From Weissella halotolerans DSM 20190 (GTDB lineage Bacteria > Bacillota > Bacilli > Lactobacillales > Lactobacillaceae): a stretch of 64,000 nt of DNA. The notes under the pieces are model-generated. The model was given only the letters and a program-made list of their open reading frames with translations, searched no databases and was not told where the DNA came from. Shown here piece after piece: positions 19,765 to 27,701 of the stretch (position 1 is the first letter of the stretch; each line of letters starts with the position of its first letter). The position numbers and the translations under genes are program-made. The stretch lies in the NCBI RefSeq assembly GCF_000420365.1, contig NZ_ATUU01000001.1, forward strand, positions 124,001-188,000, written 5' to 3'.

Positions 19765-20541
19765 GTGGCGCATTCACGTAGAAAAGAAAAGTTGTTGGTT
19801 GCACGGACGTGTTTAATTGCAAGTCAAATTCTAATGGAAAATGGATCTGAGATGACCCGAATTTCAGATACAGTCAAATATATTGCGGATACATATAAGC
19901 CTGACCTAATTGACTCCTATATCACCAGTTCACTAATTATCATTAGTATTAAAGATGATGAAGTGGCTGGTGATTTGCCAGTAGCCTTGATTGAAAATAC
20001 TAGTGTAAAATCGATTAACCTAAATAAGGTAGAGGCCGTTAATACCTTATCACGGGCTTATTCTAATCACGAGATGAATATTCGTGAATTAAACAAGGCT
20101 TTAAAACGAGTGCGCCAAGCAAATATGACATCGGCCTGGCAAGCCGATATTGGTGGCCTGGTCCTAAGTCTGTCGTTAACATACTTTCTAACCCATGATG
20201 TTTTGGCAGCCTGTCTAGCAGGGGGGTTAGGCTTCCTGTGCATGTATTGGGTTGATATTTTCCATCAGTGGTTGAAACGACCTTTCCTCGGTGAACTCCT
20301 GGTTTCGGCTTTGATTACCAGTGTCGTTCAGGCTATCATGCTGGTAATGCCCTTACCGCTTGATAATGAAATTATCATTGGGGCTTTATTTCCCATGTTA
20401 CCCGGGGTTCAATTGACAACAGCCTTAAATGATATCTTAGATGGTAACCTTATCAGTGGGCCCCAACGGTTACTAAGTGCACTCTTGCTGACCTTTACGA
20501 TGGGCTTAGGCAGTATCATGGCACTAACAGTGTGGAGGTAG
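19765..20541 (+). CDS. Threonine/serine exporter ThrE, N-terminal domain protein (DUF1212, YjjP-like)
   Basis: Membrane component of a split ThrE-type exporter. It has a cytosolic N-terminal domain (residues 1-115, with ENGSEMTRISDTV), then about five TM helices with LGFLCMY and a PMLPGVQLTTAL conserved loop. GTG at 19765 is preferred because GAGGGAGG is six bases upstream; an ATG at 19759 touches that site. It is followed within 5 nt by the small ThrE_2 partner. Confidence 0.85.
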   Translation: MAHSRRKEKLLVARTCLIASQILMENGSEMTRISDTVKYIADTYKPDLIDSYITSSLIIISIKDDEVAGDLPVALIENTSVKSINLNKVEAVNTLSRAYSNHEMNIRELNKALKRVRQANMTSAWQADIGGLVLSLSLTYFLTHDVLAACLAGGLGFLCMYWVDIFHQWLKRPFLGELLVSALITSVVQAIMLVMPLPLDNEIIIGALFPMLPGVQLTTALNDILDGNLISGPQRLLSALLLTFTMGLGSIMALTVWR

Positions 20542-20545
20542 GGCA

Positions 20546-21022
20546 ATGATGGACATAGTCACCTTTGTAGCAACAATGTTCTTAGTATTTGCGGCAACGA
20601 TTGGTTTTGCTCTGGTTGTACAGGCGCCAAGACGAGGGCTGGTGATTACTGGTATAATTGGCGCGACCAGCTATCTTCCATATACGCTCTGTTTATCAAC
20701 GAGTAAAAACCAATACTACGGCATTTTTTTAGCTACCTTATTAGTTTGTTTTATGGGAATGCTCTTTGCACGAATTAAGCATATTCCAGCTAACATTTTA
20801 ATTATTCCGAGTTTGGTTTTATATTTTCCAGGACAGCAAGCCTATAAGATGATGGTCAACTTGTTTGATATGGATTTACATGCTTTTATTAGTAATACGG
20901 CTGCCTTTGCCAAAATTTCACTGGCTATCTATGCCGGTTTTATTATTGTGAATATCACTTTCCCAGGCTTGTGGCGCTACTGGCTGCAGGTAAAAAGCCG
21001 GTGGACCAGTCATCAAGAATGA
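20546..21022 (+). CDS. Threonine/serine exporter ThrE_2 domain protein (DUF3815, YjjB-like)
   Basis: 158-aa partner of the upstream gene with about five TM helices. Together they reproduce the two halves of the fused actinobacterial ThrE. In E. coli the equivalent YjjP-YjjB pair exports succinate, so the substrate here could be an amino acid or a dicarboxylate. Spacing indicates a two-gene operon. Confidence 0.85.
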   Translation: MMDIVTFVATMFLVFAATIGFALVVQAPRRGLVITGIIGATSYLPYTLCLSTSKNQYYGIFLATLLVCFMGMLFARIKHIPANILIIPSLVLYFPGQQAYKMMVNLFDMDLHAFISNTAAFAKISLAIYAGFIIVNITFPGLWRYWLQVKSRWTSHQE

Positions 21023-21140
21023 TGGTTCTCGCACTGTCACCGACCAATAAGTTTTAGTTAGCCACAAAGGGCTTGAGCTAGCTGCTCACACTTAATACAT
21101 TAAGAGCTAGCACGTTGAAGAAAGCAAGGAGAGATAATTA

Positions 21141-21854
21141 ATGGATCGCTTAACACTTAAGCAAGAAAGTAAAACTTTTTTAAATCAACACTTACAGTAT
21201 TCCCTCTTACTGTTTTTAATTTCGGTATTGACGGCGACTTTCGTTTCTAAAGCGACAAATCGGATTCCCATCCCAATCCAAATGGATCCGCAAGTACAGG
21301 TAACCATTAGTCTGGCCGGCCTGGCTAGTATCATCAATTGGATTACATTAACGAGTGCAAAGTTTGTCACATTAGATAATTTAAGGGCTAAGAAGGTGTC
21401 GGGCTCACCAATTAGTCAGCAAGTAATGGTTTTCCAAGGTCGTTATTTTTGGGGTACCTTAGGTATTACTCTCCTGAGCGCATTTTATGTCTTTTGTTGG
21501 TCCTTATTATTAGTTATTCCTGGTATTATCAAGAGCTACTCTTATATGCAAGCTCTCAACTTATATAAGGACTCGGTGGATGCAGGTCAGCCCTTAGGTA
21601 TTAATGAAGCCATTACCTTGAGCCGCCAATTGATGGATGGTCAAAAGTTAAACCTATTTGTCTTACAATTGAGCTTTGTGTTTTGGTGGCTTTTATCTAT
21701 ACCAACTTTTGGGCTGTCTGACTTATACGTCATACCTTACTATACTTATGCCTTGCAGCTTTTTTACTTGAACCTTTTGGCCCAACGGGATGGAAAGCCC
21801 TTGCATCAAGCCTTAAGCAAAGATTATTTGTCAGATCCAAATGATGAGCTTTGA
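21141..21854 (+). CDS. DUF975 family integral membrane protein
   Basis: 237 aa with about five TM segments. It shows the DUF975 pattern: an N-terminal KQESKTFLNQH helix, the LLLVIPGIIKSYSYMQA segment and the following ITLSRQLMDGQKLNLF loop. Members are widespread in lactic acid bacteria and unassigned in function. A ribosome site (GGAGAG) precedes it; monocistronic with a shared terminator. Confidence 0.85.
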   Translation: MDRLTLKQESKTFLNQHLQYSLLLFLISVLTATFVSKATNRIPIPIQMDPQVQVTISLAGLASIINWITLTSAKFVTLDNLRAKKVSGSPISQQVMVFQGRYFWGTLGITLLSAFYVFCWSLLLVIPGIIKSYSYMQALNLYKDSVDAGQPLGINEAITLSRQLMDGQKLNLFVLQLSFVFWWLLSIPTFGLSDLYVIPYYTYALQLFYLNLLAQRDGKPLHQALSKDYLSDPNDEL

Positions 21855-21870
21855 TATTACGCGGTTAAAA

Positions 21871-21916
21871 ATAAAAAGAAGGCTCTAGTGAACAACTAGA
21901 GCCTTCTTTTTATTTT
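21871..21916. terminator. Bidirectional terminator DUF975 gene / SHOCT gene
   Basis: Stem AAAAAGAAGGCTCTAGT / ACTAGAGCCTTCTTTTT. The stop codon of the minus-strand SHOCT gene lies inside the flank. Confidence 0.92.
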
Positions 21917-22179
21917 TTAGCGGCTTTAAGTAATGTCAGGACAACCTCTTTTTGTTCCTGGTACTCGCTATCAGTTAGCACTGCCTTTTGTTTAAGATCT
22001 TCTAAAACAGTTAACTGTTTCAAAAGTTCCTCACGACTAGGTTGGCTAAAACGCAACTTTAGCTGTTGATAAACTTTTGGTGCTAAAGCCGTCGTAGCAC
22101 CTAATACAAGGGAGGTTAGTTGTCCTTGTGGGACATTGCGAAGGGCAAATTTAGCAGTCGATTTTAAAAATGGTTTCAT
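21910..22179 (-). CDS. Small protein with C-terminal SHOCT-like domain
   Basis: 89 aa. The last 32 residues (QLTVLEDLKQKAVLTDSEYQEQK) match the SHOCT pattern, a short helical oligomerisation module. The N-terminal half has a weakly hydrophobic stretch (residues 17-35) that may associate with membrane. No operon partner; function unknown. Confidence 0.7.
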   Translation of the reverse strand: MKPFLKSTAKFALRNVPQGQLTSLVLGATTALAPKVYQQLKLRFSQPSREELLKQLTVLEDLKQKAVLTDSEYQEQKEVVLTLLKAAKK

Positions 22180-22337
22180 GTCTTGAATGACCTCTTCAAT
22201 ATAATTGTATCCGCGTAGCTAGGCGTATCATTATATTACCACAATTAAGGACTGGTTCAATCTTCCACTAGTGACTATTACCTGGCACAATGCTATCATA
22301 GATATATAAACTAGTATGGTTTGAGAGGAGATTGATT

Positions 22338-22751
22338 ATGGCAATGGACAGGCAGACATATTCTGATATTAAGTGGTTAGGTCCTGAATTTAAAGAGGCC
22401 CTAGCTTGGCGACAAGAAAGTCCAGCGAAAGCTTTACGTGCCTTTTTGGTTCAAATGCTTTCATCACGTGGCTATGCGGTCTACGACCAGGTTATTGGTG
22501 GTGGGCTAAAAGTGAGTGATCATTTTGGTTGGCTTGATGGTATTTCACTAACTCAGACTGATAACGACCACCAACGTTTTGTGCTAGCCATCCGGATTGA
22601 CTTGCAAACACCAACGGTGCAAATCGCAGTTGAGCAAAGCCGGGCTGATGCAGATGCAATGCCTGAGACCACCTTTGACATTCAGAATCCAGCAGTTGTT
22701 GATCAATTAATTGAAGCGGCACCCTTTATTCGTCCATTGGCTAACAACTAG
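22338..22751 (+). CDS. Conserved hypothetical protein, 137 aa
   Basis: The family was not recognised. It is a soluble, acidic protein with mixed alpha/beta character, no signal peptide and no motif I can name. The start is the ATG at 22338 with GAGGAG 7 nt upstream rather than the in-frame TTG at 22332. It precedes the amaP-asp23 operon by about 80 bp and may be expressed independently. Confidence 0.7.
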   Translation: MAMDRQTYSDIKWLGPEFKEALAWRQESPAKALRAFLVQMLSSRGYAVYDQVIGGGLKVSDHFGWLDGISLTQTDNDHQRFVLAIRIDLQTPTVQIAVEQSRADADAMPETTFDIQNPAVVDQLIEAAPFIRPLANN

Positions 22752-22829
22752 CTTACTTACCCATACAAACGATTTTTTGGGAATTGGTTTGGAAATTGGA
22801 TGGGATAGAATAAGGATAGAGGGAAGACG

Positions 22830-23420
22830 ATGAAGAAAAGTAAAAAATGGACCTGGGTCCTAATAGATTTACTATTGGCGTTGGTGTTAACTGCTGTAGC
22901 CTTAGAAAAGTATCACTGGCTTCCTAAGCAGGTTAAACGGACGCTGGGAAATCCTAATTTAAGTGCTGTCCAATCATTTTTGGATAATAACTTTTACTGG
23001 CAGCAGCTTATGTTCTGGTCAGCCTTGAGTTTGGCTATTATATTTGTCCTAGCTTGTTTAATCACACTCTTTAGGTCAACCCTATTAAAGGGCTATACCT
23101 GGCATGACCAACGTAATGAATTGACAATTGATAAAAAAGCTATTGAAGGTTTTATTCGGTCAAGCATTCAAAGCGAACAGGTCTTGGTTGACCCGAAAAT
23201 TAAGGTTGCTTTGAAACGACGAAAAGTCGTTATTAAGGTTCGCGGTAAAGTTGTTGATCCATTAGCTCTTGTGCCAAGTGAGCAAGAATGGGCACAAAAG
23301 CTAAGTGACAATTTACAAGCGCTACTAGGTATTGAGCAGCCCAAGAAGATTATCATGAAAATTGATCGTATTGAAGAAAAATCAGTGCAGCCAAATCGCG
23401 GCCATGCTCGGGTTGAGTAA
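22830..23420 (+). CDS. amaP: Alkaline shock response membrane anchor protein AmaP
   Basis: Anchors Asp23 to the cell membrane. The 196-aa protein has two TM helices (about residues 9-28 and 60-80) followed by a cytosolic alpha/beta domain resembling the Asp23 fold (VKVALKRRKVVIKVRGKV). It is first of the three-gene envelope stress operon amaP-DUF2273-asp23, with 14-25 bp gaps. Confidence 0.9.
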   Translation: MKKSKKWTWVLIDLLLALVLTAVALEKYHWLPKQVKRTLGNPNLSAVQSFLDNNFYWQQLMFWSALSLAIIFVLACLITLFRSTLLKGYTWHDQRNELTIDKKAIEGFIRSSIQSEQVLVDPKIKVALKRRKVVIKVRGKVVDPLALVPSEQEWAQKLSDNLQALLGIEQPKKIIMKIDRIEEKSVQPNRGHARVE

Positions 23421-23434
23421 AAGGGAGTTTAGGG

Positions 23435-23620
23435 ATGAAGTCATTTGTACAAGCATATAGGTTACCTCTAATCGGCTTTGGGTTAGGTGTTGTCCTAGCT
23501 ATTTTGTTCTTAGTGTTCGGTTTTTGGCGAACACTACTCGTTATTTTATTGGCACTCGCTGGGGCTGGTCTTGGTTTTTATATCCAGCAGCACCATTTAT
23601 TAGATCGTTTCATGCATTAG
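23435..23620 (+). CDS. DUF2273 family small membrane protein
   Basis: 61 aa with two TM helices joined by a short FWRTLL turn. It lies between amaP and asp23, its invariant place in Firmicutes. It is probably a structural partner of the AmaP-Asp23 membrane complex. A GGGAG site precedes the ATG. Confidence 0.88.
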   Translation: MKSFVQAYRLPLIGFGLGVVLAILFLVFGFWRTLLVILLALAGAGLGFYIQQHHLLDRFMH

Positions 23621-23644
23621 TGTAAAACACAAGGAGGCATCATA

Positions 23645-24160
23645 ATGACTGAAGGAAAGCAAACAACACAAGCACAAGCTACCGTTAAGGGCTCATTGTC
23701 ATTTGACGACAAGGTTATCCAAAAAATTATTGGTCTTTCACTTGAACAAATCGATGGACTATTAACAGTTGATGGTGGCTTTTTCTCTAACTTAGCTGAT
23801 AAGGTTATTAATAATGATGATGTAACGACTGGTATTACAGCAGAGGTAGGCACCAAGCAAGTAGCTGCTGATATGGATATCGTCGTTGAATATGGCAAGG
23901 ATGCCCATAAATTATATGAAGAAATGAAACAGTTAATTGCTAAGCAAATCCACGATATGACTGGTTTGGAATTGGTTGAATTAAACGTGAAGGTGGTCGA
24001 TATTAAGACCAAGGAGCAGCATGAAGCTGATAGTGTGACCTTACAAGATCGGGCGGCTAATACTGTACAAGCAGCTAGCAAAACCACGTCTAAGGGTATG
24101 GCTAAAGCCAAGAATGCAGCTGGTGATGCCGTAGAAGAGGCAAAGGCCCGCGTTGAATAA
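23645..24160 (+). CDS. asp23: Asp23/Gls24 family envelope stress response protein
   Basis: 171-aa soluble, abundant stress protein that forms a layer at the membrane through AmaP. The Asp23 core (residues 15-125) has GLSLEQIDGLLTVDGG and the ELVELNVKVVDIKT strand. The C-terminal 40 residues are Ala/Lys/Thr-rich and helical. Preceded by AAGGAGG. It closes the operon; a terminator follows. Confidence 0.94.
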   Translation: MTEGKQTTQAQATVKGSLSFDDKVIQKIIGLSLEQIDGLLTVDGGFFSNLADKVINNDDVTTGITAEVGTKQVAADMDIVVEYGKDAHKLYEEMKQLIAKQIHDMTGLELVELNVKVVDIKTKEQHEADSVTLQDRAANTVQAASKTTSKGMAKAKNAAGDAVEEAKARVE

Positions 24161-24205
24161 ATAAGTTGCGGCAATTTGACCGTCAACTAATTAAGATAAA
24201 TAAGG

Positions 24206-24250
24206 ACAGTTGGCTGCCAGGCTTGTGTAACGGCGTCAACTGTTTTTTAC
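24206..24250 (+). terminator. Terminator of amaP-asp23 operon
   Basis: ACAGTTG (24207-24213) pairs with CAACTGT (24237-24243) and is followed by TTTTT. Confidence 0.7.
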
Positions 24251-24301
24251 TTATTTACATTCATAAGTGGCTACCTTAATAGTGCAATCAGGGAGTTCAG
24301 T

Positions 24302-24943
24302 ATGGAAGCAAGTTTAAAAAACCTATATGATCGTCTTTATACATTAGAGGGTCCACAAGGTTGGTGGCCAGCAACTGACCCAATTGAAATTAGTTTAGGG
24401 GCCATTTTAGTACAGAATACAGCATGGGCGAATGTGGAGAAGGCTCTGACAAAGTTTTATTTAAAAACCAACTTTGCACCAAACCTGATTTTAGAACTTG
24501 AACTCAGCCAGCTTGAGCGCCTCATTCAAGCGAGTGGCTTTTACAAGACAAAGGCGCTGGCCATTCAAGCGCTGTTAACATTTTATCAGCAGGATGACTT
24601 TGATGTAAGCAAACTAAAGCAAAGGTTTGGTGATAACTTGCGAAGGTCCTTGCTCGAGTTACCTGGGATTGGTCCTGAGACAGCTGATGTTCTTTTAGTC
24701 TATGTTTTCGACCAGGTCGTTTTTATTCCAGATACGTATACACGGCGGTTACTGAGTATATTATTCAACCAACCCATTGAATCGTATCAGAAAACCCAAC
24801 AAGCCTTTCCTTTGCCAACTGATTTTACTAGCGACCAAGCAAAGGAGTTCCATGGTTTATTAGATACATTCGGGAAACGCTACTTACAACAACGGCGGCG
24901 AACATTAACTGACGAAGAAATCCGTCAATTGTTTACTAACTAA
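24302..24943 (+). CDS. HhH-GPD DNA glycosylase, MagIII-like (endonuclease III family without Fe-S cluster)
   Basis: Base-excision DNA glycosylase of the endonuclease III superfamily. The helix-hairpin-helix is LPGIGPETAD (residues 120-129) and the catalytic Asp is D144 (FIPDTYTRR). The Lys used by bifunctional Nth at the hairpin is Glu (E126), and the four C-terminal Cys of the [4Fe-4S] loop are absent. This pattern fits monofunctional 3-methyladenine glycosylase MagIII rather than Nth. Start ATG with AGGGAG upstream; it lies 24 bp before sir2. Confidence 0.82.
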   Translation: MEASLKNLYDRLYTLEGPQGWWPATDPIEISLGAILVQNTAWANVEKALTKFYLKTNFAPNLILELELSQLERLIQASGFYKTKALAIQALLTFYQQDDFDVSKLKQRFGDNLRRSLLELPGIGPETADVLLVYVFDQVVFIPDTYTRRLLSILFNQPIESYQKTQQAFPLPTDFTSDQAKEFHGLLDTFGKRYLQQRRRTLTDEEIRQLFTN

Positions 24944-24966
24944 ACTTTTAGAAGGGTGGTAATGTT

Positions 24967-25665
24967 ATGCGCATAACGGCAAGTTTGCAATCTCAATTCG
25001 ATCAAGCCCAACATATTGTGTTTTTAACAGGGGCTGGCGTTTCAACTCCTTCCGGTATCCCAGATTATCGTTCAAAAGGCGGTATTTATGATGGGGTAAC
25101 AGAACGTCCAGAATACCTATTAAGTGTGGATGCTTTAAACAAGGAACCCGAAAAAATGTATCGCTTTATGATGGATAACATGTATTTCCCCCAAGCTAAA
25201 CCAAATATTATTCATCAAAAAATGGCCCAATTGACTCAGGCTAATCGAGCCACCATCATCACCCAAAATGTAGACCAATTACATGAAAAGGCGGGGGCAA
25301 AAAATGTAATCGATTACCATGGTTCCCTATATAATATTTACGGCCTGCATAGTCACCGGCCAGCCAGCTTTGCCCAGTATCAAAAGAGTATGTACAATGA
25401 CCAGGGGGAATTATTGCGGCCTGGTATTACGCTCTATGGTGAGATGCCCCCTCATACTGAATTAGCTATCCAAGCGGTTCAGCAGGCTGACTTTGTGGTT
25501 ATTGTTGGCACTAGCTTTGTCGTTTACCCCTTTGCTTCACTTCTGCAATTTGTGCCGGCACAAGTCCCTATCTTATCGATCAATTTAGAGACCATTCCAG
25601 CTCCAGCCCGCGTTGAACAAGTCATTGCTGATGCAAGTGATTTCTTCACACAGTTAAAGCTTTAA
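24967..25665 (+). CDS. Sir2-family NAD+-dependent deacylase lacking the zinc cysteines
   Basis: Sirtuin with the NAD-binding motifs LTGAGVSTPSGIPDYRS (residues 19-35) and TQNVDQLHEKAG, the catalytic His in DYHGSL and the GTSFVVYP motif. The four Cys that bind structural zinc in most sirtuins are absent; the region reads IYGLHSHRP and the whole protein has no Cys. Such zinc-less sirtuins occur in lactobacilli; they may be deacylases or ADP-ribosyl-transferring enzymes. Confidence 0.85.
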   Translation: MRITASLQSQFDQAQHIVFLTGAGVSTPSGIPDYRSKGGIYDGVTERPEYLLSVDALNKEPEKMYRFMMDNMYFPQAKPNIIHQKMAQLTQANRATIITQNVDQLHEKAGAKNVIDYHGSLYNIYGLHSHRPASFAQYQKSMYNDQGELLRPGITLYGEMPPHTELAIQAVQQADFVVIVGTSFVVYPFASLLQFVPAQVPILSINLETIPAPARVEQVIADASDFFTQLKL

Positions 25666-25676
25666 GCATACTTATA

Positions 25677-25712
25677 AAATTAGCTCATCCTAATGGGGAT
25701 GAGCTTTTATTT
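25677..25712 (+). terminator. sir2 terminator
   Basis: Stem AGCTCATCC / GGATGAGCT followed by a TTTATTT run. Confidence 0.8.
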
Positions 25713-25872
25713 GTATATAACTTTTTAAAAAAGGTACCATTAAAACCCAAGCGTGATAAGTGAATGGTCTAGTTACTATCAAAGCGGATCGTCAGTTGGC
25801 ATATGAAACGGGGCTCCATTAAGAAGTTGACTTTTAGCCATCGTGGTTTATGATAATTACTATGCTTAATTT

Positions 25873-25887
25873 AGAAAGCGCTTTCCA
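25873..25887 (+). promoter_or_regulatory. cre site (CcpA binding) upstream of nucleotidase-fba
   Basis: AGAAAGCGCTTTCCA fits the cre consensus TGWAARCGYTWNCW with an intact GCGC-type core. It lies about 80 bp before the nucleotidase start, so catabolite control of this two-gene unit is likely. Confidence 0.75.
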
Positions 25888-25965
25888 AATGACAAAGCAA
25901 TTTAAGCAAATAGACCAGCTATGATTGGTGCTGATTTTAATTTAGCTAAGAAAGGTGAAGACTTA

Positions 25966-26562
25966 ATGCAAAAGACAAAGCTATTTCTTGATATGGACAA
26001 TGTGCTGGTCGATACGTTACCAGTTCTCAATGAGCTAGCAAAAAAGGATGACAAGGTAAAACACCCTGACCAAGTTCCTGGTGTTTTCAAAGATTTACCA
26101 CCCATACCTGGTGCAATTAACGGTGTTAATTTGCTTAAAGACAGGTATGACTTATATATTTTATCTACGGCGCCCTGGCTAAACGCTAGTGCCTGGCAAG
26201 ATAAATTGCTTTGGTTGCAAACCTATTTTGGTCAGTCAAAGACAGACCCTTTTTACAAGAAAGTAGTCTTAACTCATGATAAGGGCTTAGTACACTTTGG
26301 TGGGGGTATTTTGCTTGATGATCGCCCTTATCACGGTGCTAGCGCCTGGCTTGATTCTAAGGCTAACAGTACTTGGCTTCAATATGGATATGATGAAGAG
26401 TTGACCTGGTCGAACCAGCTGGTTCCTTTTTTACTCACATTAGCCGATGCCCTAAATAGCCATCAGGGGGACTTAATGAAGGCTTTGCCAGAAGCAAACC
26501 AAGATAATTTCATATTACATGGTGATCGAACAAACTTTACATCAATGGCTTGGGAAAACTAA
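25966..26562 (+). CDS. 5'(3')-deoxyribonucleotidase-like HAD phosphatase (NT5C type)
   Basis: HAD-superfamily phosphatase; the nucleophile motif is FLDMDNVLVDT (residues 6-16, DxDN), motif II is LSTAPW and motif III/IV includes LLDDRPY. This arrangement matches the NT5C family acting on (deoxy)nucleoside monophosphates. The start ATG at 25966 has AAAGGTGAAG upstream; an earlier in-frame ATG at 25921 adds 15 unconserved residues. It is 14 bp before fba, so the two are probably co-transcribed under a cre site. Confidence 0.8.
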   Translation: MQKTKLFLDMDNVLVDTLPVLNELAKKDDKVKHPDQVPGVFKDLPPIPGAINGVNLLKDRYDLYILSTAPWLNASAWQDKLLWLQTYFGQSKTDPFYKKVVLTHDKGLVHFGGGILLDDRPYHGASAWLDSKANSTWLQYGYDEELTWSNQLVPFLLTLADALNSHQGDLMKALPEANQDNFILHGDRTNFTSMAWEN

Positions 26563-26576
26563 AGGAGAACTAAACG

Positions 26577-27455
26577 ATGATCGTAAATAGTACGAATATG
26601 GTAAAACAAGCATACAGTCAACATTATGCGATTGCTGCATTTAATGTGAATAATTTAGAGTGGGCAAAGGCCATTCTGTTAGCAGCCCAAGAGGCACAGG
26701 CACCGGTGATTTTAGAGGTTACAGCAGGAGCTGCTCACTATATGGGGAGCTTTCGTCTAGCTTATGATTTGATTGTTGATTTGCACCAGGCTTTACATAT
26801 TACAGTTCCTGTCGCCATTCATTTAGATCATGGCGGTTATACTGATGTGCTGAAAACCCTTGGGGTGGGTTATACGTCAGTCATGTTTGATGGTTCTTCC
26901 CTTAAACTAACTGAAAATATTAAATTAACTGATCAGATTGTTAAATTAGCTAAGCCCCAAGCGGTCACTGTTGAAGCCGAAGTGGGTACTATTGGTGGTC
27001 AAGAAGACGGTACCATTGCTCAGGGCGAACTAGCGTCTTTAAATGAAGCGATTGCCATGGCTAAAACTGGCGTGGATATGTTAGCGCTCGGTATCGGCAA
27101 TATTCATGGGCCTTATCCTGATAATTGGGAAGGCTTGAACTTAGCACACCTAAGAACACTGGCAACTGGCATTGAAGATGCCATAAAAGAGCCACTACCA
27201 TTAGTTTTACATGGGGGGTCTGGAATACCAGATGATCAAATTAAGGCTGCTATTCAATTAGGCATCGCCAAGATTAATGTCAACACAGAAGGTCAATTAG
27301 CCTTTCATGAAGCCATGCGCGATTATGTTCTATCAGGACAGGATTTAGTTGGTAAGAACTATGATCCCAGACGTTTTTTGCAACCTGGGCTGACTGCCAT
27401 TAAAGAGATGTGTTTAGACCGTCTTCGAGTTTTTGGCTCAGCTAATCGCGTTTAA
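26577..27455 (+). CDS. fba: Class II fructose-bisphosphate (or tagatose-bisphosphate) aldolase
   Basis: Zinc-dependent aldolase cleaving a ketohexose-1,6-bisphosphate to DHAP and glyceraldehyde-3-P. Zinc and phosphate ligands are visible in HLDHGGYTD, the VEAEVGTIGGQEDG segment, GNIHGPYP and LHGGSGIPDDQI, and the C-terminal NVNTEG. Length 292 aa is typical of the GatY/KbaY/FbaA group; sequence alone does not separate FBP from TBP specificity. Proximity to the glycerol operon suggests it can condense or produce triose phosphates in the same pathway. Confidence 0.9.
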   Translation: MIVNSTNMVKQAYSQHYAIAAFNVNNLEWAKAILLAAQEAQAPVILEVTAGAAHYMGSFRLAYDLIVDLHQALHITVPVAIHLDHGGYTDVLKTLGVGYTSVMFDGSSLKLTENIKLTDQIVKLAKPQAVTVEAEVGTIGGQEDGTIAQGELASLNEAIAMAKTGVDMLALGIGNIHGPYPDNWEGLNLAHLRTLATGIEDAIKEPLPLVLHGGSGIPDDQIKAAIQLGIAKINVNTEGQLAFHEAMRDYVLSGQDLVGKNYDPRRFLQPGLTAIKEMCLDRLRVFGSANRV

Positions 27456-27466
27456 ATGAACATCCT

Positions 27467-27504
27467 AAAAGCTGCTATTAGTTATAACTAATAGCAGCTT
27501 TTTT
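27467..27504 (+). terminator. fba terminator
   Basis: Stem AAAAGCTGCTATTAGT / ACTAATAGCAGCTTTT plus T-run. Confidence 0.9.
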
Positions 27505-27555
27505 AATGAGTGAAGCTTGCATTTTGTAAATTAAAGTTCATACTGTGTCTTGTGA

Positions 27556-27570
27556 AGTAAGCGCTTGCAA
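27556..27570 (+). promoter_or_regulatory. cre site upstream of the glycerol operon
   Basis: AGTAAGCGCTTGCAA matches the cre consensus. It lies about 130 bp before glpK, upstream of the presumed promoter region. Confidence 0.75.
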
Positions 27571-27650
27571 AAACCCTTGTTTGTGAAAGATAACAAATTA
27601 AATAGTTATTAACCTTTAAAATGGGGGCCTATCACTAATAATTACCATGA

Positions 27651-27684
27651 CTTTGTGAATTTATCAATGTAACTTTGTGAATTT
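27651..27684 (+). repeat. Direct repeat CTTTGTGAATTT in the glpK leader
   Basis: CTTTGTGAATTT occurs at 27651 and 27673, 22 bp apart (two helical turns), ending just before the glpK ribosome site. A related TTTGTGAAAGA lies about 70 bp upstream (near 27580). The pattern looks like a regulator or antiterminator target. Confidence 0.55.
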
Positions 27685-27701
27685 TTAAAAGGAGCAAAAA
27701 C

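Noticed and set aside
23617-24186. 189-aa open frame antisense to asp23
   Set aside because: It is the complement of a well-supported asp23 gene, is Ser/Thr/Cys-rich in the way of antisense frames, and has no ribosome site.
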